A stretch of DNA of 64,000 nucleotides from Pseudisothecium myosuroides. Its lineage: Eukaryota; Streptophyta; Bryopsida; Hypnales; Lembophyllaceae. The stretch spans positions 8,434,501 to 8,498,500 of the forward strand of contig OX637288.1 in the NCBI GenBank assembly GCA_951799445.1, written 5' to 3'. Position numbers and translations under genes: made by a program. Positions within the stretch are counted from its first letter, which is position 1. Every line of letters starts with the position of its first letter. Below, one piece after another: positions 45,766 through 57,040 of this stretch. The notes below the pieces were generated by a model. That model did no database searches, was not told the origin of the DNA, and saw only the letters and a list, made by a program, of their open reading frames with translations.

Positions 45766-46529
45766 GTTAATACCTTTGAAATAGCTATTTATGTAAGGTG
45801 GAGCAGTCCATCATAGTCAAATGACCCATGATGAACACCTAGGGAATGACCTCGTGGTGGTTATAGTAAATCCTCTCTTAGTGCAAACTATCTTAGTGCA
45901 TATTATGCAATAAGAGAGGTCGTATTATTTGTAAACAATAATTGGAGGCCCCATAGTGAGAAGCCACATTAGCCAAAGCTCAATATAGAACCTCTCCAAC
46001 TGCATAAACCTCTCCTAGTGCATAGTTCTGACACTATGCACTAAGAGAGGTTCTACTATATTTTCCATTTGTAAGATTTTGGGCCACAATCAGTGTCTTA
46101 CTCTTGATATTAATAGAGTGATTAGTATGTAACCTCAATAGGAACATCCAACTTTTTCAATGTAAATCTTTGTAGAAAGTGACTGCTTTAACACCTTTTA
46201 CATTAGAAATTATTGTGCCTACTTTAGGTGAGTAAGATGAGCATTATGGGTATAGTTTTTGTTGGTTATGGAGTAGTCTAGAGACTCTTTTGAGGGCTGA
46301 ACCTTCAAAAATTTATAGCTAATTCATACTTTGTCAAAAAAATATAATTTCAATTGCTCTCTCTCTATTTCTCATACTTGTCTTTATGTGAGGATTTAAA
46401 AAAAAAATTACAACAATGGCATGAGGACAATTTAAACTCCTAATTCTAACCATGATAGGTTGTTTTACCTCATAGTTATTATCACCTTCAAATTGTTTGC
46501 GAGTATCACACTTTGTATAGATATGAAAA
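45766..46529 (+). repeat. Block C remnant of copy 3 with inserted sequence
   Basis: Only the first 30 bases and about 46480-46530 match the 3' flanks of the other copies (gtatcacactttgtatagat). Between them is about 680 bp of unrelated sequence, including a MITE at 45862-46060. Block B follows directly, so most of block C is missing in this unit. Confidence 0.6.
45862..46060. mobile_element. Emigrant/pogo-like MITE, about 199 bp
   Basis: The ends tatagtaaatcctctcttag and ctaagagaggttctactata are 24-bp inverted repeats with two mismatches, starting and ending with TA. The sub-terminal word cctctc-tagtgcat recurs inverted inside (46008-46050 forms a hairpin). Terminal AGTAnAnCCTCT next to TA resembles plant Emigrant (pogo/Tc1-mariner) MITEs; this assignment is by resemblance. 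Confidence 0.65.
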
Positions 46530-47375
46530 TTTGTCCATGGAAATCATCTTTTTGTATTGATGTTTGAATCTCTGACTTTTATTCCTGTGCGTACTTTTGT
46601 GATGAATGCTGGATCTCGTCTTTGAATTTAGTGTTTGTAACATGATTGTGCCCACATGAACTGAAGAAGGAAAAAACTGTCTATCTTGGTAATAACAGGA
46701 TCCGCTTAAGTTTTAAAGAAGCTAGGTCCGTGCACATGAGAATAGTCTTGGGTATGCCAGGCCTTGCCCCAAATGCACACTTCTCTTTAATTTTTAGATT
46801 GTTGCTTATCCAAATCAACTGGAACATACATCGTGGACAGCCTCTCTGAACGAGTGGTGGGTCTTGCTAAAACCTCTGTAAGTTGGGAACGACGGTACTG
46901 TACAATGCACCCCGACTCCAAGATCATTGAAGAGAGGTAAGCATTAGTCAATTGCTGATGGATGTGTAGTTTCCGGTACAACTGAACGCAAGGGCGTTGA
47001 AGTGGTCACTTAGCAACAGTTGTCGTTGGTATGATATACATCGATCCAGACTGACTGAGAAGGTTGATCTGTGGCGTTCTAGCTGACCCAAGCTAGCCAG
47101 GGGTGTATGGAATCATGGATGTAAGAAGAATTTTCAATAGGATAGAAGGAGCTGAAGAGCCCTCCGAGGCATGCTATTTCAATCTTGACAAGGACAGACA
47201 GTGGTCGACCTGCACGTGCACCATTAATTTACCGATCCTGTTGGTTGGTTGAAATGAGATCAATCAATCACTGACGGCATTCATTTCGCTACTTTTATCA
47301 GTGGATTCAACACTATTAGTCTTCGAGGTGTTGGGGGAGTTTTAGCTTTGTCTACCGAATGTCTCTGCTTTTCAG

Positions 47376-47573
47376 GTCGAAGTCACAAGACTCTTTCTTG
47401 CCATGGGGCCCAAATTTCTGGAGATTGTCAAAGCAGCAGCGACTGAGATGAGTTGCGTGATTGCGAGAGTCAATGGAGAAAGGTCAGAATTTCATGGATA
47501 TTTCGGAGAGGTTTGGGAAATCTTTGGGTATGATGCTCTGCTCATGTTCGACTCTTTCGTTCTAAATGATTGA
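47376..47573 (+). other. Exon-like open frame in block B, unknown product
   Basis: After gcttttcag, 65 codons read VEVTRLFLAMGPKFLEIV and continue to SFVLND before TGA. An ATG lies at 47403. Block B copy 2 keeps much of the same peptide but is frameshifted, and copy 1 is strongly decayed. A second candidate exon ending VSWERRY...HPDSKIIEER at 46936 lies upstream. I recognise no family. It may be a remnant of a gene duplicated with the array. Confidence 0.35.
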
Positions 47574-48879
47574 TGACTTTTATGTTGTAGGTTACATATG
47601 TCACAAATCGCAACAATCATCAATAACACTAACGTTTGCGGTCCTGGTGTCAATTTTGTGCGTTCAGGTAGGGAACATATTATTTGTGGATTGACTCTGC
47701 CTTTTGTGAGTTGTTTCTTTGTGCTGGTACTTCTATCTCGTTCTTCGTTTGTGAGCTACACATTCCTACCCATTTAATATTGCATATTTCCTTCAATAAC
47801 TATACATCGTTCCTCTAATGTGCCAAATTGTCTGTGACTTCGAGGAGGAGATTTAGGCATTGAATTTTCTGGACAGGTGTTTTTTGTGTCACCGTTTCAC
47901 TAAAGGGAAGCTTCAGTTAGTGAAGACCTGCGTGGAAAGCCGTACTTGTAGGTAGTTCACGCTTTTCAGTTTCATCGAATCGGATTTTCAGTTTTGCCGA
48001 ATTTGGTGGTTGTTGCTTGAAACTGTGTCCAGTGCTATCAAGGCTGCTCATATGAAATGATTGATCAGTGTCTTCTGAGTTGCTGGAGCTTACAAAGATC
48101 TAACTCAGAGAGCTCAGTCTCTGCATAAACCCATGAAAACGCTCTTCTAATTAATTAAATGCCTAATAAAGTTAATAACCCCTACTACAATCGAGTTTCT
48201 TCCTCACTCTCTAAGTATGTCTGACTGGAGTTCTTGATCAGAATATCCCTGGAGGAAATATCCCGCAGAAGTGTACAGGCCTGGGAGACTGGGATGTGCT
48301 ACCGGCGAAGTTCGTGTGCAGGTCCTACTAGCTGTATATGGGAGATTTCAAAATTTCTTTCTAGAAATGAGGTACGGTAATATGCTATTACAGAATTATA
48401 TCACAATCAGATTACATGTAGAATTATTTGAAAGTTTCTGTGTAGCATTGTGGGATCTTCTGTAGTAGACTGATCATAATAGACATTTTGATAGCATCCT
48501 GTGGAATGCAACTGCAGGGAGAAATACACTGAGTTCACTAGGGAAACTAAAACTTGAAGATCTTTGAAAGCGGTAAAGAAGGCTGTTCCAGAGCTGCATG
48601 TTCATGCCTTTTCTCCTCTCGAAGTCTTTGAAGGAGCTCTTCAAGACCCTGGGAGTCAGATACTTAACTGTGTCCTCATTTTGCGTTCATAAGTTTCAGA
48701 ACTAGGGTGAATCTGCCTGTTACTAGCTTTGGTAGTGCTATAATTGCTCATTTGGATCGCTAATTAACAGAATTGGACCTTTTCGTAGGTTATTTCAAGC
48801 ATGTAGATGATTTGGGCCTCGATATTCAGAGCAAATAATTATCCTCCGTATTCTCCTTGTTCTGCAAATTAGTTAATTT

Positions 48880-49074
48880 CACAGGAAACTCATATCGCGT
48901 TCCCGATGATGATTCCCGGCGAGTCTCATTTTTCCCTGTGTATGTCTAGTTGTGACATGTGTCCAAAATTACTGTCATTAGTAAAGTTTTTACAGGTGTC
49001 AAATTTCCAAGTTCAGTGGGAAAAGTGAGACTCACCGGGAATCAACAACGGGAACGCGATATGAGTTTCCTGTG
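48880..49074. mobile_element. MITE with about 50-bp terminal inverted repeats, 195 bp
   Basis: The ends cacaggaaactcatatcgcg and cgcgatatgagtttcctgtg are perfect inverted repeats. The match continues inward with small gaps through gttcccg and gagactca. Target duplication is unclear. Non-coding. Confidence 0.8.
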
Positions 49075-49935
49075 TTTCAGTTTCTGCATGTTGCAAGAAA
49101 TTTGTGACACATTCTAACTTGAGGCACTAAATGATGTAGAGTGGCAAATGAAACGTCCTCTGTTCTCTACTACGGTAAGTAATCCTTCCGATTTACAATC
49201 AAGGAGAGACCAAGGAGTTTCACGCGATGCTAGTGACGCTGGGTGGGAGTGTTCAAACTCTAGGGTGCTCTTCCTTCGGACGGCGGGAGTGGTGGTTGCA
49301 TGCACAGTCCCAAACAGTGATCCTAAACTGGCTAAAATTTGCTAAGTTTCTACCCAATAAATCCTTGCGCTACGAGTACATTGTAAAAAAGGCCTTTTAC
49401 AGAGACATTTTAGCCAAAACTGCAACAAACTATAGAATTTTTTAGCCAATTTATAACTTCCTCTACATTGGTATTAGCATCTATTTAGTCAGTTTTGTGT
49501 TATAGTTCTCCCAATAGTCCTTAACAACTTGCAAAATCCTTTCTATTTTTCTATTTTTTTTCTTTGATATTACTTACTCTCAAGGTAGCCAAAGTTGATG
49601 CATGTCTTGTCTTAATGGTAGCATATAATTGCACTAAATACTTGTTTTGAAGGTAGCTTATTGCACTAAATTCCATAAACTAGTTTTGGGATTACTAGAC
49701 AGTCCCAAAGTCACTTGTGAACTGCAAATAATGACTTCATTCATCCACAATATTACCTAAGAATAATAAACTAAATCCAAATATTAGTGAATCTCTTATT
49801 TCAAAAAGATGATTTTAGCAATTTCTTCTACTTTTTTTCTATTGTAATGAAGCCCTCTTAAAATCAGGTAAGATTTTGGCAGGTTTTTGCAATGAGCAGA
49901 TCATAGAATTTGATCAAGTAGAGAAAAGCATTGCA

Positions 49936-50366
49936 TTGTAAGGAAAATGGAGCTTAAAGATTAAAGAAGGCCTCCAAACTTTGGACCAGCAATGATGCCA
50001 CTATTGCACCAAAAAACCAAAGAAAAAATCAAGAAAGGACAGTTTTAGAAAGGACATAGGAAAAAATCAAGAAAGGATAGTTTTAGAAAGGACAGTGCTA
50101 ATTGATGCCACTATTGCACCAAAAAACCAAAGAAAAAATCAAGAAAGGACAGTGCTAGCTAGTCAATGCCAAAAAACCAAAGAAAAAAACAAGAAAGGAT
50201 AGTGCTAGCTGGTCAATGCCAAAAAACCAAAGAAAAAATCAAGAAATGACAGTGACCAACAGGGATTGCAATTATTAAATTATTATTGTTATTATTAAAA
50301 TACTTAGGAGGTGACATTATTGTAATTCCAATTTGAGACCCTCTTCGGGCTCCATTTTTCTTGTAA
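49936..50366. mobile_element. Inverted-ended insertion carrying a minisatellite
   Basis: The ends ttgtaaggaaaatggagc and gctccatttttcttgtaa are inverted with two mismatches. Inside, about 49990-50262, four to five units of about 50-60 bp repeat ccaaaaaaccaaagaaaaa, then tcaagaaaggacagt. It is absent from block A copies 1 and 2. It directly abuts a family 4 MITE. Confidence 0.6.
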
Positions 50367-50368
50367 TG

Positions 50369-51111
50369 GGGTGATTGCATGAAAGACTGGTACTAAAACT
50401 TTGTCACAGAGGGAGTGCCAAAGCTTCCTTTTGCTATAACTTTTGTAGCATGACTTTTATGAACTTGAATTTTTTATTGGAGATGACTCTCTTGAGTTTA
50501 ATCATATCTCATATTTTTCAGAAGTTTTCAAAAATCATTTTATATTTAAAAATCATTTAAATTAATATGTCACGTTTTGAATTTTAAGGGGTTTTAGTAC
50601 TATGGAGTCCCAAAATTTAATGATTTGTATCTGAAATTTCTATGGTCTATTCCTATAGTAGGAACTCATGTTCCTACCACGGGACATTAAAAAATATTAT
50701 ATTTTATGTCCTCTACGTCCATGCAAAGAAGGCTCCCTTGCGAGCGCAGTTCTGAATGTTGAAGATGGTTTCAAGATAATTTTTTTGGTAAAATTACTTC
50801 AATATAAAGTCTTTACAAATGAAATTTTTTTAATTTCTTTGAAAATTATTTTTTCCTATTTTGTACAAATTAAAACGTCAAACTATGTATTTTCTTCAAA
50901 ATTTCAGCTCACACTTTTTTGTGAATAACTTTTTACCTAGATTTTTTTTAGGTCTAAAATTTTGGTGATAAGCTATTTCTAGTGTTATACTAATTATACT
51001 TATTTTATTTTATTAAAAAAAATTCATATGCAAAAAGCTCATAGTACTGGGAGTACTAGCTGAAAACAGCCAAAGTGGAACAAAAATAGCCAATCATTCA
51101 TGCAATCTCCC
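50369..51111. mobile_element. MITE family 4, copy 2 (743 bp)
   Basis: Ends gggtgattgcatgaa and ttcatgcaatctccc are inverted, with AAT on both flanks. Same family as 21044-21777. No transposase frame. Confidence 0.65.
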
Positions 51112-51515
51112 AATGACTACCAGAGGCAGGTACAATGTAAAGACACCGAGGATTTTGGAAACTTGTCATAAATTTGGTTGTATTATAATTTAAGTCGAAG
51201 TCTCAGAATGTGGAGGCAAAGAATTAATACCAAAATCATTTAAGGTAAGTACACCTAAGACCAACAAAATAAGCAAATTAGCTTGGTTCTATTATTATAT
51301 TGATAAAATTTTGCAGAATCTTTTTGTTAGTCAAAAGCGGATTCTAGATTCTCGTAAAATGCATTTTTTGGATACTATATGAATAAACTATGAATTTTCA
51401 AAGTACTCAAAATAGGTGTTTTTGTAACCAACATTAGACTCTCATGAATAGTGGGAGTACATTTTAGGCACGAATTTGGAGCATGTTAGTTTTATGTGTA
51501 GTTCCCTTGTCAATT

Positions 51516-51783
51516 CACAAAAAGAAAACTGCGTTGTACTTGTCAAAAACTGCATTGTACTGAGCAACAGAAAGTATAGAATTGGTTTTGTTGAGTTTTT
51601 CCTTTGTAACGCAAAATTTTGCATTCTAACACAAAATTTTGCGTTTTACTTGTCAAATTTTGTGTTGAAACGTTGGAACGCATAATTTTGCGTTACGAAG
51701 GGAGAACTTAACAAAATCGATTCCATACTTTCTGTCAAGTAAAACGCAATTTTTGACAAGTAAAATGCAGTTTTCTTTTAGTG
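51516..51783. mobile_element. Foldback element with CACTA-like ends, 268 bp
   Basis: The ends cacaaaaagaaaactgcgtt and aatgcagttttcttttagtg are inverted. Pairing continues through gtacttgtcaaaaa, gaaagtat and ttgtaacgcaaaattttgc, covering about 110 bases per arm. Other block A copies read straight through this point (attagattgccaaatttgac in copy 1). Confidence 0.7.
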
Positions 51784-51797
51784 CGCAAATTGCCAAA

Positions 51798-52200
51798 TTT
51801 GACCTTGTATTGTAAACTTCACATATTGAAGAATAGAAATTGCTGCAACGTTTATACAAATGTTGTGGACATTAGAGTTCATCGCAAAGTGGGAGGAAAT
51901 TGTGGACTCTTTCCTCTAAAATAGCAAGCAATTTGACCTTGTATTGCAAACTTCATGTATTGAAGAATAGAAATTGATGCAACGTTTATACAAATGTTGT
52001 GGACATTAGAGTTCATCGCAAAGTGGGAGGAAATTGTGGACTCTTTCCTCTAAAATAGCAAGCAATTTGACCTTGTATTGCAAACTTCATGTATTGAAGA
52101 ATAGAAATTGCTGCAACGTTTATACAAATGTTGTGGATATTAGAGTTCATTGCAAAGTGGGAGGAAATTGTGGACTCTTTCCTCTAAAATGGCAAGACCA
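51798..52200 (+). repeat. Three tandem copies of a 134-135-bp piece of block A
   Basis: Units start at 51798, 51932 and 52067 with tttgaccttgtattg and end with ctttcctctaaaat. The same piece is single-copy at about 1376-1505 in block A copy 1. The units are nearly identical, so the triplication is local and young. Confidence 0.85.
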
Positions 52201-52957
52201 GAGTACAAGGGATCAAATGAAGCTCCTTTTTTGTCCAATATGGATCTCTTTTGAGTTCCATCTCTAGTTTTGCTTCCAACAATGAGTACTCACAAGCATG
52301 TGACATATGGGAAAAGGCATTGGTCCATATCCAATGGTTTTTTGAGTTTTTTGTCTAATTGCAAGTGTCACATTTCGGGCATTGTTAATTTTGGGTGCAC
52401 ATCCCTTAAACGGTGGGCTAGTGACTGTGGAATCATCCCTTTTGGTACTATATGACATCATCTACTTTACAAAAATCCAAAAATACTCACTGTAGGTCAA
52501 ACTACTATGCAATATATCCCCTTATTGCACAAAATTCTAAGGATGAACAATTGCACTTCTGTCCTACATAGAAAGATTCTTTGTCATTCATCGGCTGAAA
52601 AACAGCCGTGGCTTCGTTTAAGGGATATATTTTCCTCCTTTGTTTCGTACCGTGGCTCTTTTCTGTCAGGGTGACATACTGCTCAGGGCATTATTTGTCA
52701 CCTTCTCAGTCAGGTGACGTCCTGCTGTTTCTCATATTGCCTCATGCCGCACAGTACAGATGCACACTAATCGATTCACTAGTGAATGGGTCCATCCAAC
52801 ACTAACATTCAATATTGTCCACTTTGTATGGGACTTATTCCTGCAACAGGGTATGCCACTCAAAACGCCAATTTCAAAAGATCCGGTTATGGAATCTTAT
52901 GCATTTTTCTTGTCCACTTGAATTATCAACGTTCTACAAGAGTTCGTGCAGCCTCGC

Positions 52958-52964
52958 TATATAA
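52958..52964 (+). promoter_or_regulatory. Candidate TATA box of P450 copy 4
   Basis: TATATAA in the same conserved context as copy 3, 595 bases before the ATG at 53553. Confidence 0.5.
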
Positions 52965-53024
52965 TGGGAGCCCAAATGCAGCTAGTGCCATTAGCATACA
53001 GACTGTCTCACATATTGTTTGAGC

Positions 53025-53363
53025 AGCAATGTGGACTTGGAGTCATTTGCACTAGTCAGACTGAAGTTCTGCGACTGTGAATTCTGTGGACTTCCCGAAC
53101 ATCACTTGTTCAATTGCATTCAAGTTGTTCTAGCCTGAGTGACTATCAATCTTTGCGGCCACATGTGGTGACAATGATGATGCCTTCTGGAGCTTGGAGT
53201 GTACGCTTCTCTTCAATCTCTGCTTACCAAGCAATCCTATGCAGTCTCTCCCTCTTGAGTTTTAATATTAGTTTAGTCTCAAAAATTTGCTCAAACTAGA
53301 TACTGTGTGCAACCATATTAATATAGGACTGACTAGTGCAAATGACTCCAAGTCCACATTGCT
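53025..53363. repeat. Inverted 35-bp duplication in the leader of P450 copy 4
   Basis: Bases 53025-53059 (agcaatgtggacttggagtc and following 15) reappear as an exact reverse complement at 53329-53363. The first site is ancestral, since it is present upstream of all copies. The second replaces part of the leader repeat region. In RNA it would form a 35-bp stem with a 269-base loop. Confidence 0.85.
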
Positions 53364-53552
53364 AGCCAAAATGTTTTCTCAGAGTAGTCACTAGGCTCCA
53401 CAGATTGCATGAAATCTTGTGCAGACATCAGTTAAATCTCAAAAATATGCTCAAACCAGGTCTACACTACGGGTAACCATATGAATGTGTGCATATCAGT
53501 GGAGTCTCAATGAAAATGTTTGCTCAAATTATTACTTCCTGTGTGCAACCAC

Positions 53553-55749
53553 ATGAACGTGGCGCTGGTGCTGTCTGTGCAGGTTGTGAGTGCAGTGGTG
53601 CTTGGCCTTCTTCTGCTTGCCAAGCTGCTCACAAGAGGCAAATACAAGAATTTGCCTCCAGGCCCTCGGGGTCTCCCTGTCATCGGTTCCTTGCACTTGT
53701 TGGGCAAATTCCCACAGCGCGATTTTGCCAAACTGGCCGAGACTTATGGGCCACTGATGTCCATATGATTGGGGCCAAGGCTAGTTGTGGTGGCTACCTC
53801 CCCTGCAGCAGCGGAGGAGATTCTCAAGACTCAAGGCTCCAATTTCGCAAACCGCATCTCAACTTCTTATGGAGATGTGGTTCTTCCTGGAGGTTGTTTC
53901 TTCTTCCTCATATTGGAAATAAAGATTAAAACTCTTGTGTGAGGATGTTGAACGTAATGTGCAAGTACAACCTCATTATGAGATACTGTTTTCTCCATAA
54001 TTTAGGCAATGCTCATATTCAATGTACACACCTTAGTGCCCTGTCAATTGGTTGACTAACATCTCAAATCTAGCACTTCTAGTTTGTGGAGCATTAGGCA
54101 TTTAAAAGTCCTTCATTTTTTAAATGATGTTTGAATTGAAAGTCATTTTGTTTAAGTCAAGTCTGAATTTGTGGTTTGAAACTCATCTTTTTTAACAATT
54201 GTAACCATATTTGATTTCAGATATACTTATGGCATCAGATTCACCTGTGAGGCTACACTTGAAGAAGATACTACATATTCAACTCAGCATAAACAAACAA
54301 CTTCAACTAGCAACAAATTTACGAATGGAAGAAATTGCTCATGTCATGCGTGTGATTCCTCAAGATGGTGTCATGGTGGTGTCTGTGAGGAGTCACATTG
54401 AAGTGGCTATAACTAACATCATGTCACACATGATTTTGAAAAGGCGTTTCATAGCAATGGCTTCTGATAAGATACATGATGAACAAGAACTCGAGCAAGT
54501 GAGCAATTTTAGAAAGATTTTGTTGGACACCACCAAGTATGCACAAATTATAAATCCGGGATATTTTATCCCTCTGTTCAAGTGGATGGACACCTTCGGG
54601 ATCGAAAGACAATTGCGAGAGTTGAGAGAAAAAATGGATACTTTCATGTCCCCAATCATATCTGAGCATGTTGTGCAACGGAAACGTGGTTCCAATTTTG
54701 TCAAAGATATGGCAGATGTTCTTTTAGACCAAATGGAGGATGAAACATTGCAATTTGACATCACCAATGACAACATCAGTAGTACATTGTGGGTAAGGGT
54801 GCTATTCCTTTTCATTATGTAGAGGTTAATTAGAGTTTATGCATTTTATTTTTCTTTAATTCAAAGGCTTTGAAGTTTTTTAAGTTAAGAAGTGAAAGAT
54901 AGTCACAACTTATGGAACAATTTGAAGATATTTATATTTTGAGATCATTGCATGACCTATTAAGTTGAAAATTATATGATTAAATTTGCACATCATTCAA
55001 AGTGTCTATCCTCTTGTCAAAGTTTTTAAATTATATTGCTAATCTCAAGTCTTCAAGTTCATCTTCTAAATAGGTTTAACTAATACAACACTAATTTTTC
55101 CCTCTCTTTTGAAAAATAGGCTGCTTTTTCAGCAAATATCAGCTCAACTACAAATACAATAGAATGGGCAATAGCGGAATGCATTCGCAATCCCATTGTC
55201 ATGAAGAGGTTGCAAGCAGAGCTTGACACTGTTGTAGGCAAGTCTCGAAGAGTAGAAAATGCAGATGTTCCTAATTTGAAGTATTTACAAGCAATCATCA
55301 AAGAAAACTTTCGTCTTCACCCAATAGGTCCAATGTTATTTCCTCATTTAAGTGAAAAAACTTGCAAGGTTTTGGGGTATGACATACCGGGGAAAACACC
55401 AATTTTTATAAATGTTGCAGCAATCGCTCAGGGTGCAAAGACGTGGGAGGATCCAATGACTTTTAAGCCTGAAAGATTTTTGGATGGGATGCCTCATGCC
55501 CATGTGCAATTTGAAGGCAAAAATTTTGAATTGCTACCGTTTGGAGCTGGGCGGAGACAATGTCCAGGCATCACGCTAGCTTCATCATTAGTTCACATTA
55601 TAGTTGCAACTTTTATGCAATCCTTTGATTGGTCTCTTCCTAATGGTTTGCAACCTAAGGATTTAGATATGTCAGAAAGTGAAGGAGTTGGACATGTGTT
55701 AGCTCACCCTTTGACTGCTATTCCAAAGGCTCGCTTATCCATTCCTTAA
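53553..55749 (+). pseudogene. Cytochrome P450 (CYP71 clan), copy 4, nonsense in exon 1
   Basis: Exons 53553-53892, 54221-54792 and 55120-55749. The ATG at 53553 gives a clean anchor start (MNVALVLSVQVV) and is probably the ancestral start. TGA at 53766-53768 replaces the Trp codon of MSVWLGP, truncating the product to 71 residues. The exon-2 codon that is TGA in copies 1 and 2 is CGA here. Exon 3 has I-helix FSANISSTTNTIEW, ExxR, PERF and an intact heme loop PFGAGRRQCPG. Intron 1 is only 328 bp, against 930-962 in the others. Everything after the stop is open, so inactivation is recent. Confidence 0.85.
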
Positions 55750-57040
55750 GTTAACACCTTTGAAATAGCTATTTATGTATAGGATTATGATCATCTTCAA
55801 TTTGTTTGCAAGTTAATATTACACTTTGTATGGATATACAATAAATATTATTTCTTAATTATGCACTTTTGTGAACACTCATCTGGTCACCTTATAGAAG
55901 CTCCAACTTTTCTCTAAATGATATAATGCATGCTAAAGTGCGTTGGAATCTTCTTCTAGTTGCCAATAAGGTCCAATTAAAATAATTTATTTAAAAAAAT
56001 AATAATTCTATTTAGTCATAAATAGCAACAATTATTGTTGTGTATAAAGTACTATATATTGTGCCACCATGACAATAGTTTAGAATAATATAATGTGGCG
56101 CAATAGTCCTTTTTGTAGTTACACTTTGACCCCTTATAATAACCAGTTTTACTACTATCATAGTGGTCATAGAGGAAGTGTCATATTTATTATGGAAGTA
56201 ACATATTAACGAGGTGTGGTTATTTCACAAAGCCGCCACCTCTACAATAAAATTTGTAAATCCAATCATTACAAAAATTGACCGCAAACTCAAAATTGTA
56301 GACTTGTAGCCCTTTAACTACAAAACACACTATTATAAATAATATATACTTCTACATTTTCTATCAAAAAAAAGGAGTCAAGATTTAGTGAAGAACAATT
56401 TTAGGTGCAATTACCTTGTGGTAGATGTCTTGTCAATTCTCCAAATAATTTCAAAATATGTTGAAAACACACTAGTAGAGTACTCAAGTTAATTCAACTT
56501 TTACAAGTACACTAATTATCTTATATTACATATTGGAAATGAAATTCATTCTTATTCTTATTGGATAAGCTATTGAAGGAGAAGAATAGAACAATATTAT
56601 TTTTTGAAGAGGGCAATTTATTGCTCAAAAGATGTAATTTTTGATAAAGAATATTTAACTAGATCCTCTTATTTTCAATGGATGGAATTATTCAATAGCT
56701 ATAGGAATCTAAAGTCTAGGAAAACATTTAGTTGATCTATTGTGGATGAATTTGTAATATATGTCAATCATCCATGTGGATGGAGGTAAATAACTTCTTC
56801 AGTAGATGCACCCATTCACACGTATACACCCAATTCCGTCATCAAGTACCAATGGAGTAAATTCTAGAGAGAAAATGTGCACCATTAATACATGAGGGAG
56901 TAAATTCTAGAAAGAAAATGTGCACCATCAATACATGAGGGAGCAATTCTTAAAGGGACTGGAATGGGTGCATCTACCTTAGCCACAGCTCATTGGAAGC
57001 AGGTGAAGTTTCAGATTTCCAAAAAACTATTTTTAACATT
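55750..57040 (+). repeat. Downstream block C, copy 4, and end of the duplicated array
   Basis: Resembles the 3' flank of copy 2 out to about 56.80 kb. AATAAA at about 55848 is a plausible polyadenylation signal. A 43-bp unit (ggagtaaattctag and following) is repeated about 2.2 times at 56854-56950. No further block B follows. Confidence 0.6.

Larger units (their letters stand above)
46530..49330 (+). repeat. Duplicated block B, copy 3 (best preserved)
   Basis: Contains exon-like segments. 46797-46936 is open in one frame and ends at a perfect donor (gaagagag/gtaagc). 47376-47573 follows an acceptor. It carries the empty TTAA site at 47774-47777 for the element at 16777. About 950 bp (48.13-49.08 kb) is not present in copy 1, including a MITE at 48880-49074. 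The gene of origin is unknown. Confidence 0.65.
49331..52957 (+). repeat. Duplicated block A, copy 4
   Basis: From about 49.72 kb this follows copies 1 and 2. It is expanded by insertions at 49936-50366, 50369-51111 and 51516-51783 and by a local triplication at 51798-52200. The 49331-49720 stretch has no recognisable feature. Confidence 0.7.

Noticed and set aside
49990..50262. Regularly spaced repeats suggesting a CRISPR array
   Set aside because: Units are contiguous tandem minisatellite copies without unique spacers, in a plant nuclear genome.
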